From Aurantibacillus circumpalustris (GTDB lineage: Bacteria > Bacteroidota > Bacteroidia > B-17B0 > Aurantibacillaceae): a DNA stretch of 64,000 bases. The stretch spans positions 2,232,001-2,296,000 of the forward strand of contig NZ_CP121197.1 of the NCBI RefSeq assembly GCF_029625215.1, written 5' to 3'. The notes under the pieces were generated by a model. That model did not search any database and had not been told where the DNA came from. It saw nothing but the letters and a program-made list of their open reading frames with translations. A program made the position numbers and the translations under genes. Shown here piece after piece: positions 38,090 to 45,593 of the stretch (its first letter is position 1; each line of letters begins with the position of its first letter).

Positions 38090-38755
38090 ATGAATAAAAT
38101 TTTACTTGGTGTTAATGCTGTTTTGGTTGCTGCGGTTGCGTTTTTATTTTTTAAGGTAAATTCTTTGAATAACTCTTCAGTAGATGTGACTACTGAAACA
38201 GAAAAGGTTGAAGAAAAACCAAAGTTGCCAGAAGCTGCAAAAAAGATTGAACAAGTAGGTAATGCACCTACTGGCAAAATAGCTTTTGTAAATATTGACA
38301 AGTTAAACGATGAAAGTCTTGAAATAAGCGATTTAGTTGCTGAAACAAAAAGGAGAAAGAGTGTTATTGAGGCTAGTATGGAGAGTCTAAATGACCAGTA
38401 TACTAAGGAAGTGGAAGAATTTCAAAGATCGCAGAAAGCTGGAATTGCCACTCAAGCTGACATGGAAATGAAAGCGCGAAAAATACAACAATTGGAAATG
38501 GATGCGCAAAACAAACAGTTGCAAATGGATAATCTTTCTCAGGACATGAATGAGAAAAACAATAATTTTCAAAAAAATGTACGTGAATTGCTTTTAAAAT
38601 ATAATGCTGGGAAATACGATTATATATTATCATATAGTGAAGCTATTCCAAGTATGTTGCTTGGGAATACCGCGCTGGAAATTACCGGTGATGTAATAAA
38701 GGAGTTAAACGCTGACTATAAGTTGGCTAAAACAAAGAAGACTTCTAAGAAGTAA
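38090..38755 (+). CDS. OmpH/Skp family periplasmic chaperone
   Basis: A 221-residue protein. N-terminal TM/signal segment (ILLGVNAVLVAAVAFLFF), acidic linker, then the Skp core: KIAFVNIDKLNDESL, a long coiled coil with KEVEEFQRSQKAG and RKIQQLEMDAQNKQLQMD, and the closing strand YDYILSYSEAIPSMLLG. Skp-type proteins hold unfolded outer-membrane proteins in the periplasm. The N-terminal segment is probably retained as an anchor. It has its own promoter and is separate from the membrane protein upstream. Confidence 0.9.
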   Translation: MNKILLGVNAVLVAAVAFLFFKVNSLNNSSVDVTTETEKVEEKPKLPEAAKKIEQVGNAPTGKIAFVNIDKLNDESLEISDLVAETKRRKSVIEASMESLNDQYTKEVEEFQRSQKAGIATQADMEMKARKIQQLEMDAQNKQLQMDNLSQDMNEKNNNFQKNVRELLLKYNAGKYDYILSYSEAIPSMLLGNTALEITGDVIKELNADYKLAKTKKTSKK

Positions 38756-38790
38756 TTTTTTAATTCATTCTTCGACTACACATTCTTTGA

Positions 38791-38810
38791 CTCCCGAGGC
38801 AAGATCGGGA
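38791..38810. repeat. Small inverted repeat TCCCGA/TCGGGA
   Basis: TCCCGA (38792-38797) pairs with TCGGGA (38805-38810). It has no T tract, so a terminator is unlikely; it may be a degenerate interspersed hairpin repeat in the 205-base gap. Nothing else is evident in that gap. Confidence 0.4.
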
Positions 38811-38960
38811 TTGGTTACGCGCAGAATAACATAGATTCCAGTGTAAAGGCAAAATTATAGTGGGTAAAATCCGCTTCTTAATAAAAAACCAAATTCTGTT
38901 TTAAAGTATTCTAACGACTATTAAAATTAAAAGTTATTTTCGTTTCATAAAAAACTATTC

Positions 38961-39359
38961 ATGAGTAAACTTCACGAAAAAATTAAGTCTGTGGCCGAGT
39001 TTCACGACACTTTTAAAATTGGTAATGCAGATACAATTAAATTGATTGATGAAAGAGATTATACCTTGCGTTACAACCTTATTAAAGAAGAAAATGAAGA
39101 GTACTTGGAAGCCTGTAAAAACAATGATATCGTTGAAATAGCGGATGCTCTGGGGGATCAACTTTATATTTTATTTGGCACGATTTTGAAACACGGACTT
39201 GAACATAAAATTGAGGAAGTGTATGATGAAATTCACCGCAGCAATATGAGTAAGTTGGATGAAAACGGTCAGCCTATTTTTAGAGAAGACGGCAAGATTT
39301 TAAAATCGAAGCTTTATTTTAGACCAGATATTAAAAAGATTTTGGATAAATCTGGATAG
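38961..39359 (+). CDS. MazG-like nucleotide pyrophosphohydrolase
   Basis: A 132-residue all-alpha NTP pyrophosphohydrolase (MazG/phosphoribosyl-ATP pyrophosphohydrolase-like). The metal-binding helices are visible: RYNLIKEENEEYLEACKNND (EExxE) and EIADALGDQLYILFGT (ExxD). The C-terminal segment SNMSKLDENGQPIFREDGKI is typical of single-domain members. It may clean up non-canonical NTPs; the exact substrate is not predictable. It converges with the rhomboid gene. Confidence 0.88.
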   Translation: MSKLHEKIKSVAEFHDTFKIGNADTIKLIDERDYTLRYNLIKEENEEYLEACKNNDIVEIADALGDQLYILFGTILKHGLEHKIEEVYDEIHRSNMSKLDENGQPIFREDGKILKSKLYFRPDIKKILDKSG

Positions 39360-39366
39360 ATTTAGA

Positions 39367-40005
39367 TTACTGAAAACTGGACATAATCTGATCAATAAAA
39401 TGGAGGAGTATTTTTGGCTTTAAAATGAGAATAAAAGCGATTCCGAATATGGCGCCCCAGAAGTGAGATTCGTGGCTTATGTTATCGCTGTATGTGCTTG
39501 TTTTTTTTCTGCGAATTAAAAAATAACTCACGCCTAAAAGAAGCACGCCGGCAATCCAACCTTTCATTGGGAAAAAGAAAAAGGAGATACTACTTAAGGG
39601 ACTTATCATGATATAACAAAATAAGATGGAAGAAATTGCGCCACTGGCTCCTAAGGAAGAGTAATCAGGATTGTCTTTATTTCTATAATATTCAGTAAAT
39701 GAAGCAGCGTAAATTCCTCCAGTAAATAAGAGAATGTAATAGAGTTTCCCTAATCGTGGATCAAAAATATTTGGATTACCAAAGAATTGTTCTTCCAAGC
39801 CTAAACCAAAACCATACAAGGCAATACAGTTAAATGCCAAGTGCATAAAATCACCATGAATAAAGGCATGTGTTAAGAACCGATAGTGTTCTTTGTTATG
39901 GTGTATTGAGTAAGGATGAAACATATACTTGTTCATCGCATTTCTGTCGTTAAAACAGTAAATAGAAAAAATAAGAATGATTGCTAAGAAAGTATAGGTT
40001 ATCAT
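39367..40005 (-). CDS. Rhomboid family intramembrane serine protease
   Basis: A 212-residue protein with six TM helices. The catalytic Ser lies in SSLGASGAISS (about residue 121), the His in SHESHFWGA (about residue 184), and the HxxxxHxxxN motif HGDFMHLAFN is in TM2. It cleaves single-span membrane proteins. It is the last gene of a three-gene minus-strand run with the queuosine-precursor transporter and crcB. No substrate is suggested. Confidence 0.92.
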   Translation of the reverse strand: MITYTFLAIILIFSIYCFNDRNAMNKYMFHPYSIHHNKEHYRFLTHAFIHGDFMHLAFNCIALYGFGLGLEEQFFGNPNIFDPRLGKLYYILLFTGGIYAASFTEYYRNKDNPDYSSLGASGAISSILFCYIMISPLSSISFFFFPMKGWIAGVLLLGVSYFLIRRKKTSTYSDNISHESHFWGAIFGIAFILILKPKILLHFIDQIMSSFQ

Positions 40006-40045
40006 TTTTTAAAGATAAGCATATTCAGAGAAGCTGAATAGCCAA

Positions 40046-40708
40046 TTAGTTAGAAGGTTTTGAATCATGTAAAAATTTATTAATGATAAAATGTCCAACG
40101 TAAATCATCGGAATTAAACAAAGCGCCACAAATAATTTAAACAAATAACCCCATATGGCATTGTGTGAGAATTCTTCAAGTGTCCATTTACCTGGAATAA
40201 CAAAGGCTATGAACTGAACTACAAATGTATCTAACAACTGACTCACAACAGTGCTTCCTGTAGCGCGCAACCAAATATGTTTGTTGCCTGTGCGTTTGCG
40301 TAACATCCAGAAAACAGATACGTCAACTAATTGTGAAATTAAAAATGCTGTAATACTTCCAACAATAATCCATTGACCCTGACCAAAAACAGTCACAAAA
40401 CTTTTATCGTCAACTGGACTACCTTCAATCGTTGGAATTTTGAGGCTAATGGAGAGAACGATGAACATGTAAGCAATTAGACCAACGGTTATGTATGTGA
40501 GTTTTCTTACGCCTTGTTTTCCGTAATGTTCGTTAATGAGATCGGTTAAAAGAAAAACAACCGGCCATAAAATAATACCGACGCTTTGTTTGAAGAGGCC
40601 AAAGAACTCAACCACTTTGCCACCAATTAATTCAGCAACGATTGCATTCGTGATAAAAAAGCCTGCAAGAACCAAAAAAACGAGATCTTTTCTTTTTGTG
40701 AAATCCAT
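40046..40708 (-). CDS. Queuosine precursor transporter (YhhQ/VUT family)
   Basis: A 220-residue inner-membrane protein with about six helices, matching the VUT_1 family: FFITNAIVAELIGGKVVEFFG, WPVVFLLTDLINEHYGKQGVRK and the SQLVDVSVFWMLRKRTGNKHIWLRA segment. Family members import the queuosine precursors preQ0 or preQ1. tgt, which inserts the base into tRNA, lies at 49499-50629, but no other queuosine biosynthesis genes are seen, so salvage rather than synthesis is plausible. It lies 18 bases after crcB. Confidence 0.9.
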   Translation of the reverse strand: MDFTKRKDLVFLVLAGFFITNAIVAELIGGKVVEFFGLFKQSVGIILWPVVFLLTDLINEHYGKQGVRKLTYITVGLIAYMFIVLSISLKIPTIEGSPVDDKSFVTVFGQGQWIIVGSITAFLISQLVDVSVFWMLRKRTGNKHIWLRATGSTVVSQLLDTFVVQFIAFVIPGKWTLEEFSHNAIWGYLFKLFVALCLIPMIYVGHFIINKFLHDSKPSN

Positions 40709-40726
40709 TTACTCAAACGGGTTTGA

Positions 40727-41077
40727 TTAATTAAAAAGGTAAAAAATAAAAATACTAAGTGAAGTCGTTACAAGAATGTTTAGCAAAGCAACTAAGTACA
40801 GACTTTGTTTTAAGAGTAAATAAGTTTCATAACCAAAAGTAGAAAACGTGCTCAAGCCTCCGCACAGGCCTACTAATAAAAGAAGTCTGAGGTTTGCGTT
40901 ATTCACATCTTTGTGTTGCATTATCCATAAAACACCAGCGAAAATAAAACAGGCGCTTATGTTTGAGAAAAAAGTTGCCCAAGGTAAAGTAGCTGAGGAT
41001 CTTTGAAAGCCAAGTCCAATCATATAGCGCATTAAGCAACCAATTCCACCACCAAAAAAAACAAATAAGAAATTCAT
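40727..41077 (-). CDS. crcB: Fluoride exporter CrcB/FluC
   Basis: A 116-residue four-helix channel subunit. Signatures are GGGIGCLMRYMIG in TM1, the pore Asn in TFFSNISACF of TM2, and GLCGGLSTFSTFGYE, the TM3 break carrying the Phe-box and sodium site. It works as a dual-topology dimer that expels fluoride. No fluoride riboswitch is seen upstream. It leads a three-gene minus-strand run. Confidence 0.93.
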   Translation of the reverse strand: MNFLFVFFGGGIGCLMRYMIGLGFQRSSATLPWATFFSNISACFIFAGVLWIMQHKDVNNANLRLLLLVGLCGGLSTFSTFGYETYLLLKQSLYLVALLNILVTTSLSIFIFYLFN

Positions 41078-41090
41078 CGCGTATTTTTAT

Positions 41091-41098
41091 CAAATTTA
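41091..41098 (-). promoter_or_regulatory. Candidate -7 box for crcB
   Basis: On the minus strand it reads TAAATTTG, matching TAnnTTTG, 13 bases before the crcB ATG. No -33 element is obvious. Confidence 0.45.
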
Positions 41099-41176
41099 AC
41101 AGAATTGAAGAATATGCGCCACTATTTTATTTAAAAACCTAAATACGTATATTCGTTGTTCCACAAAAAAAATAGT

Positions 41177-42601
41177 ATGGCAATTATTAGTTTAAAGAAT
41201 AAAGTAAGCGATGCTTCTCATGTTCTTGTGATTACTGAAAAATTTGTTAGTGAGTTTAATTTACCTGACAAAGTAAACAACTATATCGCAGAAGAGTTTA
41301 AACAAAAAGACAAAAAAACACTTACCTACAATTATATTGGGAAATATATTTCTATTATTATCATTGATCCAAAAAAAGAAGCGAATGCTCTCAACGAACA
41401 GTTGCGCAAACATGGTGCTGGTGTTGCCGATGGGTTAAATGCGCACAAAGCCAAAGAGGTTTATATTTACAATCAAACTAAATTACCTTTATTGTCGTTA
41501 GTTGCGGCTGAAGGCATTGCCTTGAGTAATTATCAATTTATTCCACATAAAACAAAAGATAAAAACGAAAATGAATTAATGTCCATTTTTATTACGAATT
41601 CTAAGATTAATGCAAAGTTAGTTGATGAATTAAACGCAGTGTGTGAGGCTACCACCTTGGCGCGTAATTTAGTCAATGAACCTGTAAACATATTAAATGC
41701 GGTTGCGCTTTCAGATGCGTTTAAAAAAATGGGTAAGGAAGCTGGTTTTAAGGTGGAGGTTTACAAAAAAGAAAAAATCACGCAACTAAAAATGGGTGGA
41801 ATTCTTGCTGTAAATGCCGGAAGTGTAGACGAACCTACATTTAGCATTATGGAGTACAAACCAGCCAATGCAAAAAACAAAAAGCCTTATGTACTTGTTG
41901 GAAAAGGGGTTGTTTACGATACAGGCGGATTAAGTTTGAAACCCACCGCAAATAGTATGGACATGATGAAATGCGATATGGCTGGCGCGGCAGCAGTTGG
42001 TTGTGCTATGTACGCTATTGCAAAAGCAAAGTTAAATGTACATGTGATTGCTTTGGTTCCAGCGACTGATAACCGTCCTGGTTTTAATGCCTTTGCTCCG
42101 GGTGATATCATTACCATGATGGATGGAAGTACGGTTGAAATGCTTAACTCCGATGCAGAAGGACGAATGATTTTGGCAGATGCCTTGCATTTTGCAAAAC
42201 GTTACACACCAGAACTGACAATTGACGTAGCCACTTTAACTGGCGCTGCAGCCGCGGCTATTGGTTCCTTTGGTATTGTAGGCATGGGCACAGCAAAAGA
42301 AAAACATAAAGAACGTCTTCAACAAAGTGGTTTACGTGTGCATGAGCGCATTGCAGAATTTCCATTCTGGGAAGAGTATGGTGATTTAATGAAAAGTGAT
42401 ATTGCTGATCAAAAAAATTTAGGTGGCGCTTTTGGTGGCGCTATTACTGCAGGGAAATTTCTGGAGAAGTTTACAGATTATCCGTATTACCATTTAGATA
42501 TTGCAGGTCCGGCTTTTATAACGGCTAAAGACAGTTATCGAACTAAAGGAGGAACAGGAGTGGGCGTGCGACTATTTTTCGATTTATTTAAACATCTTTA
42601 A
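41177..42601 (+). CDS. Leucyl aminopeptidase (M17 family)
   Basis: A 474-residue cytosolic metallo-aminopeptidase. I use ATG 41177 (MAIISLKNKVSDASH); the frame continues upstream to a TTG at 41156, but that adds only a few residues. The two-metal site is visible: GKGVVYDTGGLSLKP (Lys/Asp ligands), MKCDMAGAAAV and the signature NSDAEGRMILADAL, which is NTDAEGR with Thr to Ser. The C-terminal GAITAGKFLEKF and YYHLDIAGPAF fit the family. It removes N-terminal residues during peptide turnover. Confidence 0.94.
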   Translation: MAIISLKNKVSDASHVLVITEKFVSEFNLPDKVNNYIAEEFKQKDKKTLTYNYIGKYISIIIIDPKKEANALNEQLRKHGAGVADGLNAHKAKEVYIYNQTKLPLLSLVAAEGIALSNYQFIPHKTKDKNENELMSIFITNSKINAKLVDELNAVCEATTLARNLVNEPVNILNAVALSDAFKKMGKEAGFKVEVYKKEKITQLKMGGILAVNAGSVDEPTFSIMEYKPANAKNKKPYVLVGKGVVYDTGGLSLKPTANSMDMMKCDMAGAAAVGCAMYAIAKAKLNVHVIALVPATDNRPGFNAFAPGDIITMMDGSTVEMLNSDAEGRMILADALHFAKRYTPELTIDVATLTGAAAAAIGSFGIVGMGTAKEKHKERLQQSGLRVHERIAEFPFWEEYGDLMKSDIADQKNLGGAFGGAITAGKFLEKFTDYPYYHLDIAGPAFITAKDSYRTKGGTGVGVRLFFDLFKHL

Positions 42602-42603
42602 AC

Positions 42604-43719
42604 ATGAAAACACTTTTTACCATCTTGTTTTGTTTGTTTTTGTTTCCGGTAATTTATTTATCACAAGGAAATGTGAAACAGGCTTTATATGTGGTGCATG
42701 TTGATGCATCGGGTAAATCGGCTTTTACACAACGAATTTTTGCTTATCATTTTTTAAATGGAAGTTTTATGGGACGTGATGAGGTAATGAGTTTTGATGG
42801 AAAAAAAGAAGGTAAAGATTATATCCGCACAGATAAGGGCACTAATCTGATTTACAAGGATCGTTACTTAATTACAGGAATGGGAAATATTCTTGATCTT
42901 ATAGATAAAAAAGTTTTATTTGATGGCAGAGCAAGTCTGGTAAGGTGCAGTAATGATAGTGCCGTTTTTTATACGAACGATATTTTTAAAGGAAAATTTT
43001 ATTCCATTTATGATTTTAAATCGAAGGAATACAGAGAAGTAAAAGATCTTCTTTTTAAACCAAGGTTTGGCAGGGATATTGAATTTGATAAAACTACATC
43101 ACCTTTTAAAGTGATATATTATCCGCAAGGAAAACCAAAAGTCACTTTAGTTGCTGACGCTGGTTATGGGCAGTTGGGAACGAAAGATAATTTTGTGCCG
43201 GATCCGCCGCTGTATTGGATGGACAATGATAATTTTATTTATGTGCATTTTAACCAAGCGAATAATGAGATTTCAATAAATAAGGTTAATGTTGATTCTA
43301 AAGAGATAACTGTTATCGGAAAAATTGCCATTGCCAAAGAGCGTATTCCTGCCTCTCTAACTAAGATAAGTAAAGATCAACTGATTTTTTGGTTAGGTAA
43401 TAAACAAGTATTTATTGATTTAACTACTTCAACGGTAAGTTTGATGGATAGCTCAAGACCTGATCATGGATTTACGTACGAATTTAAAACAGATCCAAAA
43501 GGTAGAGTGGTGAAATTAAATGGAAAAGATATTGGCAAGTATCATTTTGAAACACGCAATTTTATAGCTGGAGAAAATGCAGCAGCCTTTGTAAAAGAAT
43601 TAGTGATTGGTGGCGACAGTTACCAACAAGGTTTAATGACCTGGAATTTCACTAAAAAAGACTGGGAAAAAGTAGACGCCGATGAGGTGTTGACACTTGC
43701 AGGCTGGGGGAAGGAGTAG
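42604..43719 (+). CDS. Exported protein of unknown function
   Basis: A 371-residue protein with signal peptide (FTILFCLFLFPVIYLSQG). The mature part is rich in short beta strands such as DRYLITGMGNILDLIDKKVLFDGR and LYWMDNDNFIYVHFN, with repeated conversions of values to text-like displays; a beta-propeller is possible but not shown. I recognise no family. It begins 2 bases after the aminopeptidase stop, so the two are probably co-transcribed. Its 3' end abuts a decayed LytTR fragment. Confidence 0.7.
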   Translation: MKTLFTILFCLFLFPVIYLSQGNVKQALYVVHVDASGKSAFTQRIFAYHFLNGSFMGRDEVMSFDGKKEGKDYIRTDKGTNLIYKDRYLITGMGNILDLIDKKVLFDGRASLVRCSNDSAVFYTNDIFKGKFYSIYDFKSKEYREVKDLLFKPRFGRDIEFDKTTSPFKVIYYPQGKPKVTLVADAGYGQLGTKDNFVPDPPLYWMDNDNFIYVHFNQANNEISINKVNVDSKEITVIGKIAIAKERIPASLTKISKDQLIFWLGNKQVFIDLTTSTVSLMDSSRPDHGFTYEFKTDPKGRVVKLNGKDIGKYHFETRNFIAGENAAAFVKELVIGGDSYQQGLMTWNFTKKDWEKVDADEVLTLAGWGKE

Positions 43720-43724
43720 GGGGC

Positions 43725-43906
43725 TTTATTACAAAAACGAAATTCCGCAAAACTTTATTTGCCATATAAATAATTCATTTAATGTAGCACTTGATAAAAT
43801 TGTTTCTATTGAACGCGATCGCATTAAAATGAAAGATGTTTTAATTCCGATTTCAGAAACGTATAAGAACGAATTTTTGGATCTAATAAATCATTCAACT
43901 AGATGA
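43725..43906 (+). pseudogene. C-terminal fragment of a LytTR DNA-binding domain
   Basis: The frame reads NFICHINNSFNVALDKI, VSIERDRIKMKDVLIPIS and ETYKNEFLDLI. This matches the second half of LytTR domains (pattern F-x-x-H-x-S-F-x-V-x-L-D-K-I and IPIS-x-x-Y-x-x-x-F). The receiver and the first half of the DNA-binding domain are missing, and the frame opens only inside the preceding gene, so this is a relic of a LytTR-type response regulator rather than a functional gene. Confidence 0.7.
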
Positions 43907-43928
43907 AACTTATTCGCCCGACTTTATC

Positions 43929-44795
43929 TTAGTTTTTAATAAAAGTTTGGGTAATCGCCTCGTTTTCAAAATTAAGCTGAATAAAATAGTACCCTGATTC
44001 AAATTTTGAAACCTCTATGGTTAGGAGATCTAGATGGATATTAGCATACTGCATAATTGTTTGTCCGAGAATATTTTTTATGAAGATTGACTTCGGCCTA
44101 GATTTTTCGAAACGAATGTTGATTAAATCTGTAGACGGATTTGGAAAAATGTTGATTCCCTTTTTATCCATATTATTTAAGGGTAGGCTTGTTGTAAGTG
44201 GGCAGCTTGATCCTAAACCTAAGCTGCTATATACTGATAAGGTTGGACTAATTCGTGCAAGACAATTGAGTGTTGAAAAAGCTTCGAATCCATCAAAAGG
44301 TGCCAATAAACCTCCTAAACTACCAACACCTTCAATGATAGGTTGTGAATTATCAAATGTAAATCGTTTATGATAAAATCCATCGTTAATTAATACGCTG
44401 TCTTTTGAAATCAGCGTATGGGTTTGCACCGTAGAATTATTACTTAACAAGGCTGCAGTGTCGCCTACTACCTTGTTAAAGTTATAGAGAATGTACTCTT
44501 GATTATTTGCAACAGAATAAACAATCTTAAGCAAGGTGTCTTCTCGAATTACCCCAGCCCTATAACATTGAAAGTTGGTTACATCAAAGCTGTTAATATA
44601 TTTAAATACTTTTCCATTAATCATACTGTCTTTGGTCACCTTCAAATAATAAGAACAATTTATCGGTGGACCTACAGTACTAATAGTAGTAGACTGCTGC
44701 CAGTAGTGATTTGTGTCTAAAGGTAATTTTCGGTATTGTGCTTTAAAAGAAGATGAAATAAAACAGAAAATAATTATGACTAATAAATTTTTCAT
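43929..44795 (-). CDS. T9SS type A sorting-domain protein
   Basis: A 288-residue secreted protein. The signal peptide ends SSSFKAQ. The middle is an uncharacterised beta-rich domain with a few Cys. The C-terminal domain is a type A sorting signal: GINIFPNPSTDLINIRF, then IFIKNILGQTIMQ and SKFESGYYFIQLNF, ending in FIKN. It is probably secreted by the T9SS and anchored by PorU. It is a monocistronic minus-strand gene. No functional domain is recognised. Confidence 0.88.
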   Translation of the reverse strand: MKNLLVIIIFCFISSSFKAQYRKLPLDTNHYWQQSTTISTVGPPINCSYYLKVTKDSMINGKVFKYINSFDVTNFQCYRAGVIREDTLLKIVYSVANNQEYILYNFNKVVGDTAALLSNNSTVQTHTLISKDSVLINDGFYHKRFTFDNSQPIIEGVGSLGGLLAPFDGFEAFSTLNCLARISPTLSVYSSLGLGSSCPLTTSLPLNNMDKKGINIFPNPSTDLINIRFEKSRPKSIFIKNILGQTIMQYANIHLDLLTIEVSKFESGYYFIQLNFENEAITQTFIKN

Positions 44796-44995
44796 GAAGG
44801 GTAAACTTAAAGTTTGAGTGAGTGATTGATTAGTTATAATAAAGGTACGAAAAAAACAGTGTCCTTATTCGCCTAGCTGGTAAAACTAGCTTTGTTTTAA
44901 CATAAGAGTGAAATAACAGTACTTGCATTTCAAAATGTAAAAATTTGGTACCACTCGAATAAAAGTTGTTTTTAATAGGTATTCGAAATAGATTT

Positions 44996-45262
44996 TTATT
45001 TATCCTCTTCCTTTTTCTTGTCGATTCCTTTTTCTTCCGTTTCTTTCAACTTGTCTGCCCCGCAGCTTTTGCATGGTTTGTAACCCTTTTTCTTTGCGTC
45101 TTTAAGCTCTATTTCTTTGAAATTAGATTTTACGGTGGGACAACTTTTTACGTGGTATTTTTTTCCCTTTTCAGCAATGTAAACTGTTTGAGCATTTAAT
45201 TTGGTAAAGCTGAATAAAATAAACAAAAAGGAAATAAAATTGAGTCTTTGAAAGTTGTTCAT
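44996..45262 (-). CDS. Small exported protein with Ada-like Cys metal motif
   Basis: An 88-residue protein. I set the start at ATG 45262 (MNNFQRLNFISFLFILFSFTKLNAQ), a signal peptide; the frame stays open farther, but that part overlaps the riboswitch on the other strand. The mature part is YIAEKGKKYHVKSCPTVKSN, then ELKDAKKKGYKPCKSCGAD, which resembles the metal-binding fold of Ada-type or hypothetical nuclease-linked domains (Cys-x(n)-Cys-x-x-Cys). The Lys/Glu-rich tail is disordered. Function is unknown. Confidence 0.75.
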   Translation of the reverse strand: MNNFQRLNFISFLFILFSFTKLNAQTVYIAEKGKKYHVKSCPTVKSNFKEIELKDAKKKGYKPCKSCGADKLKETEEKGIDKKKEEDK

Positions 45263-45328
45263 ATTACTGGTAGTATAGTTTAGATTATTCAAAGTTAAAA
45301 AAATATATCGGCAACGAATCAAATTAAG

Positions 45329-45336
45329 TATATTTG
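45329..45336 (+). promoter_or_regulatory. -7 box of the cobalamin riboswitch transcript
   Basis: TATATTTG, matching TAnnTTTG, just ahead of the riboswitch. Transcription would start at about 45342, at the riboswitch 5' end. Confidence 0.55.
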
Positions 45337-45342
45337 CAGTGT

Positions 45343-45515
45343 TGAATGGTTCTTCGCTCAAACGAAGATTAAAAGGGAACAACGGTGAAAAACCGCGACT
45401 GTGCCCGCAACTGTAGTCCTCATGTATTTTTGCCAATCATGGCCACTGTCTAATTAATTATGTGGATGGGAAGGCGGTAAGATAGAGGTAGTCAGGAGAC
45501 CTGCCGCCAACAAAC
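45343..45515 (+). promoter_or_regulatory. Cobalamin (adenosylcobalamin/B12) riboswitch
   Basis: The conserved elements appear in order: AGGGAAC, CGGTGAAAAACCGCGACTG, TGCCCGCAACTGTA, a GCCACTGTC arm, GGGAAGGCGG and the B12 box AGTCAGGAGACCTGCC (45490-45505). This is a textbook cobalamin riboswitch and should repress the downstream gene when B12 is abundant. The 5' boundary is set from the -7 box. The roughly 80 bases between it and the ATG at 45594 would hold the expression platform; the exact antiterminator or ribosome-site hairpin was not resolved by eye. Confidence 0.95.
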
Positions 45516-45593
45516 CATCAAATGCTCTCGGGAAGAAGAACAGATGCACACGCTGTGCTACCGTTTTGTTTCTTGTAAATTTAAGAATGTAAA

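Noticed and set aside
40899-41093. 64-residue ORF overlapping crcB in another frame
   Set aside because: crcB carries the family signatures; this one has none.
44796-44995. Further gene between the T9SS cargo and the small Cys protein
   Set aside because: No ORF, hairpin or RNA-like feature was found in these 200 bases.
45263-45436. N-terminal extension of the small Cys protein across the riboswitch region
   Set aside because: The extension has no signal peptide, while ATG 45262 gives a clean one, and the overlapped bases on the other strand are a conserved riboswitch.
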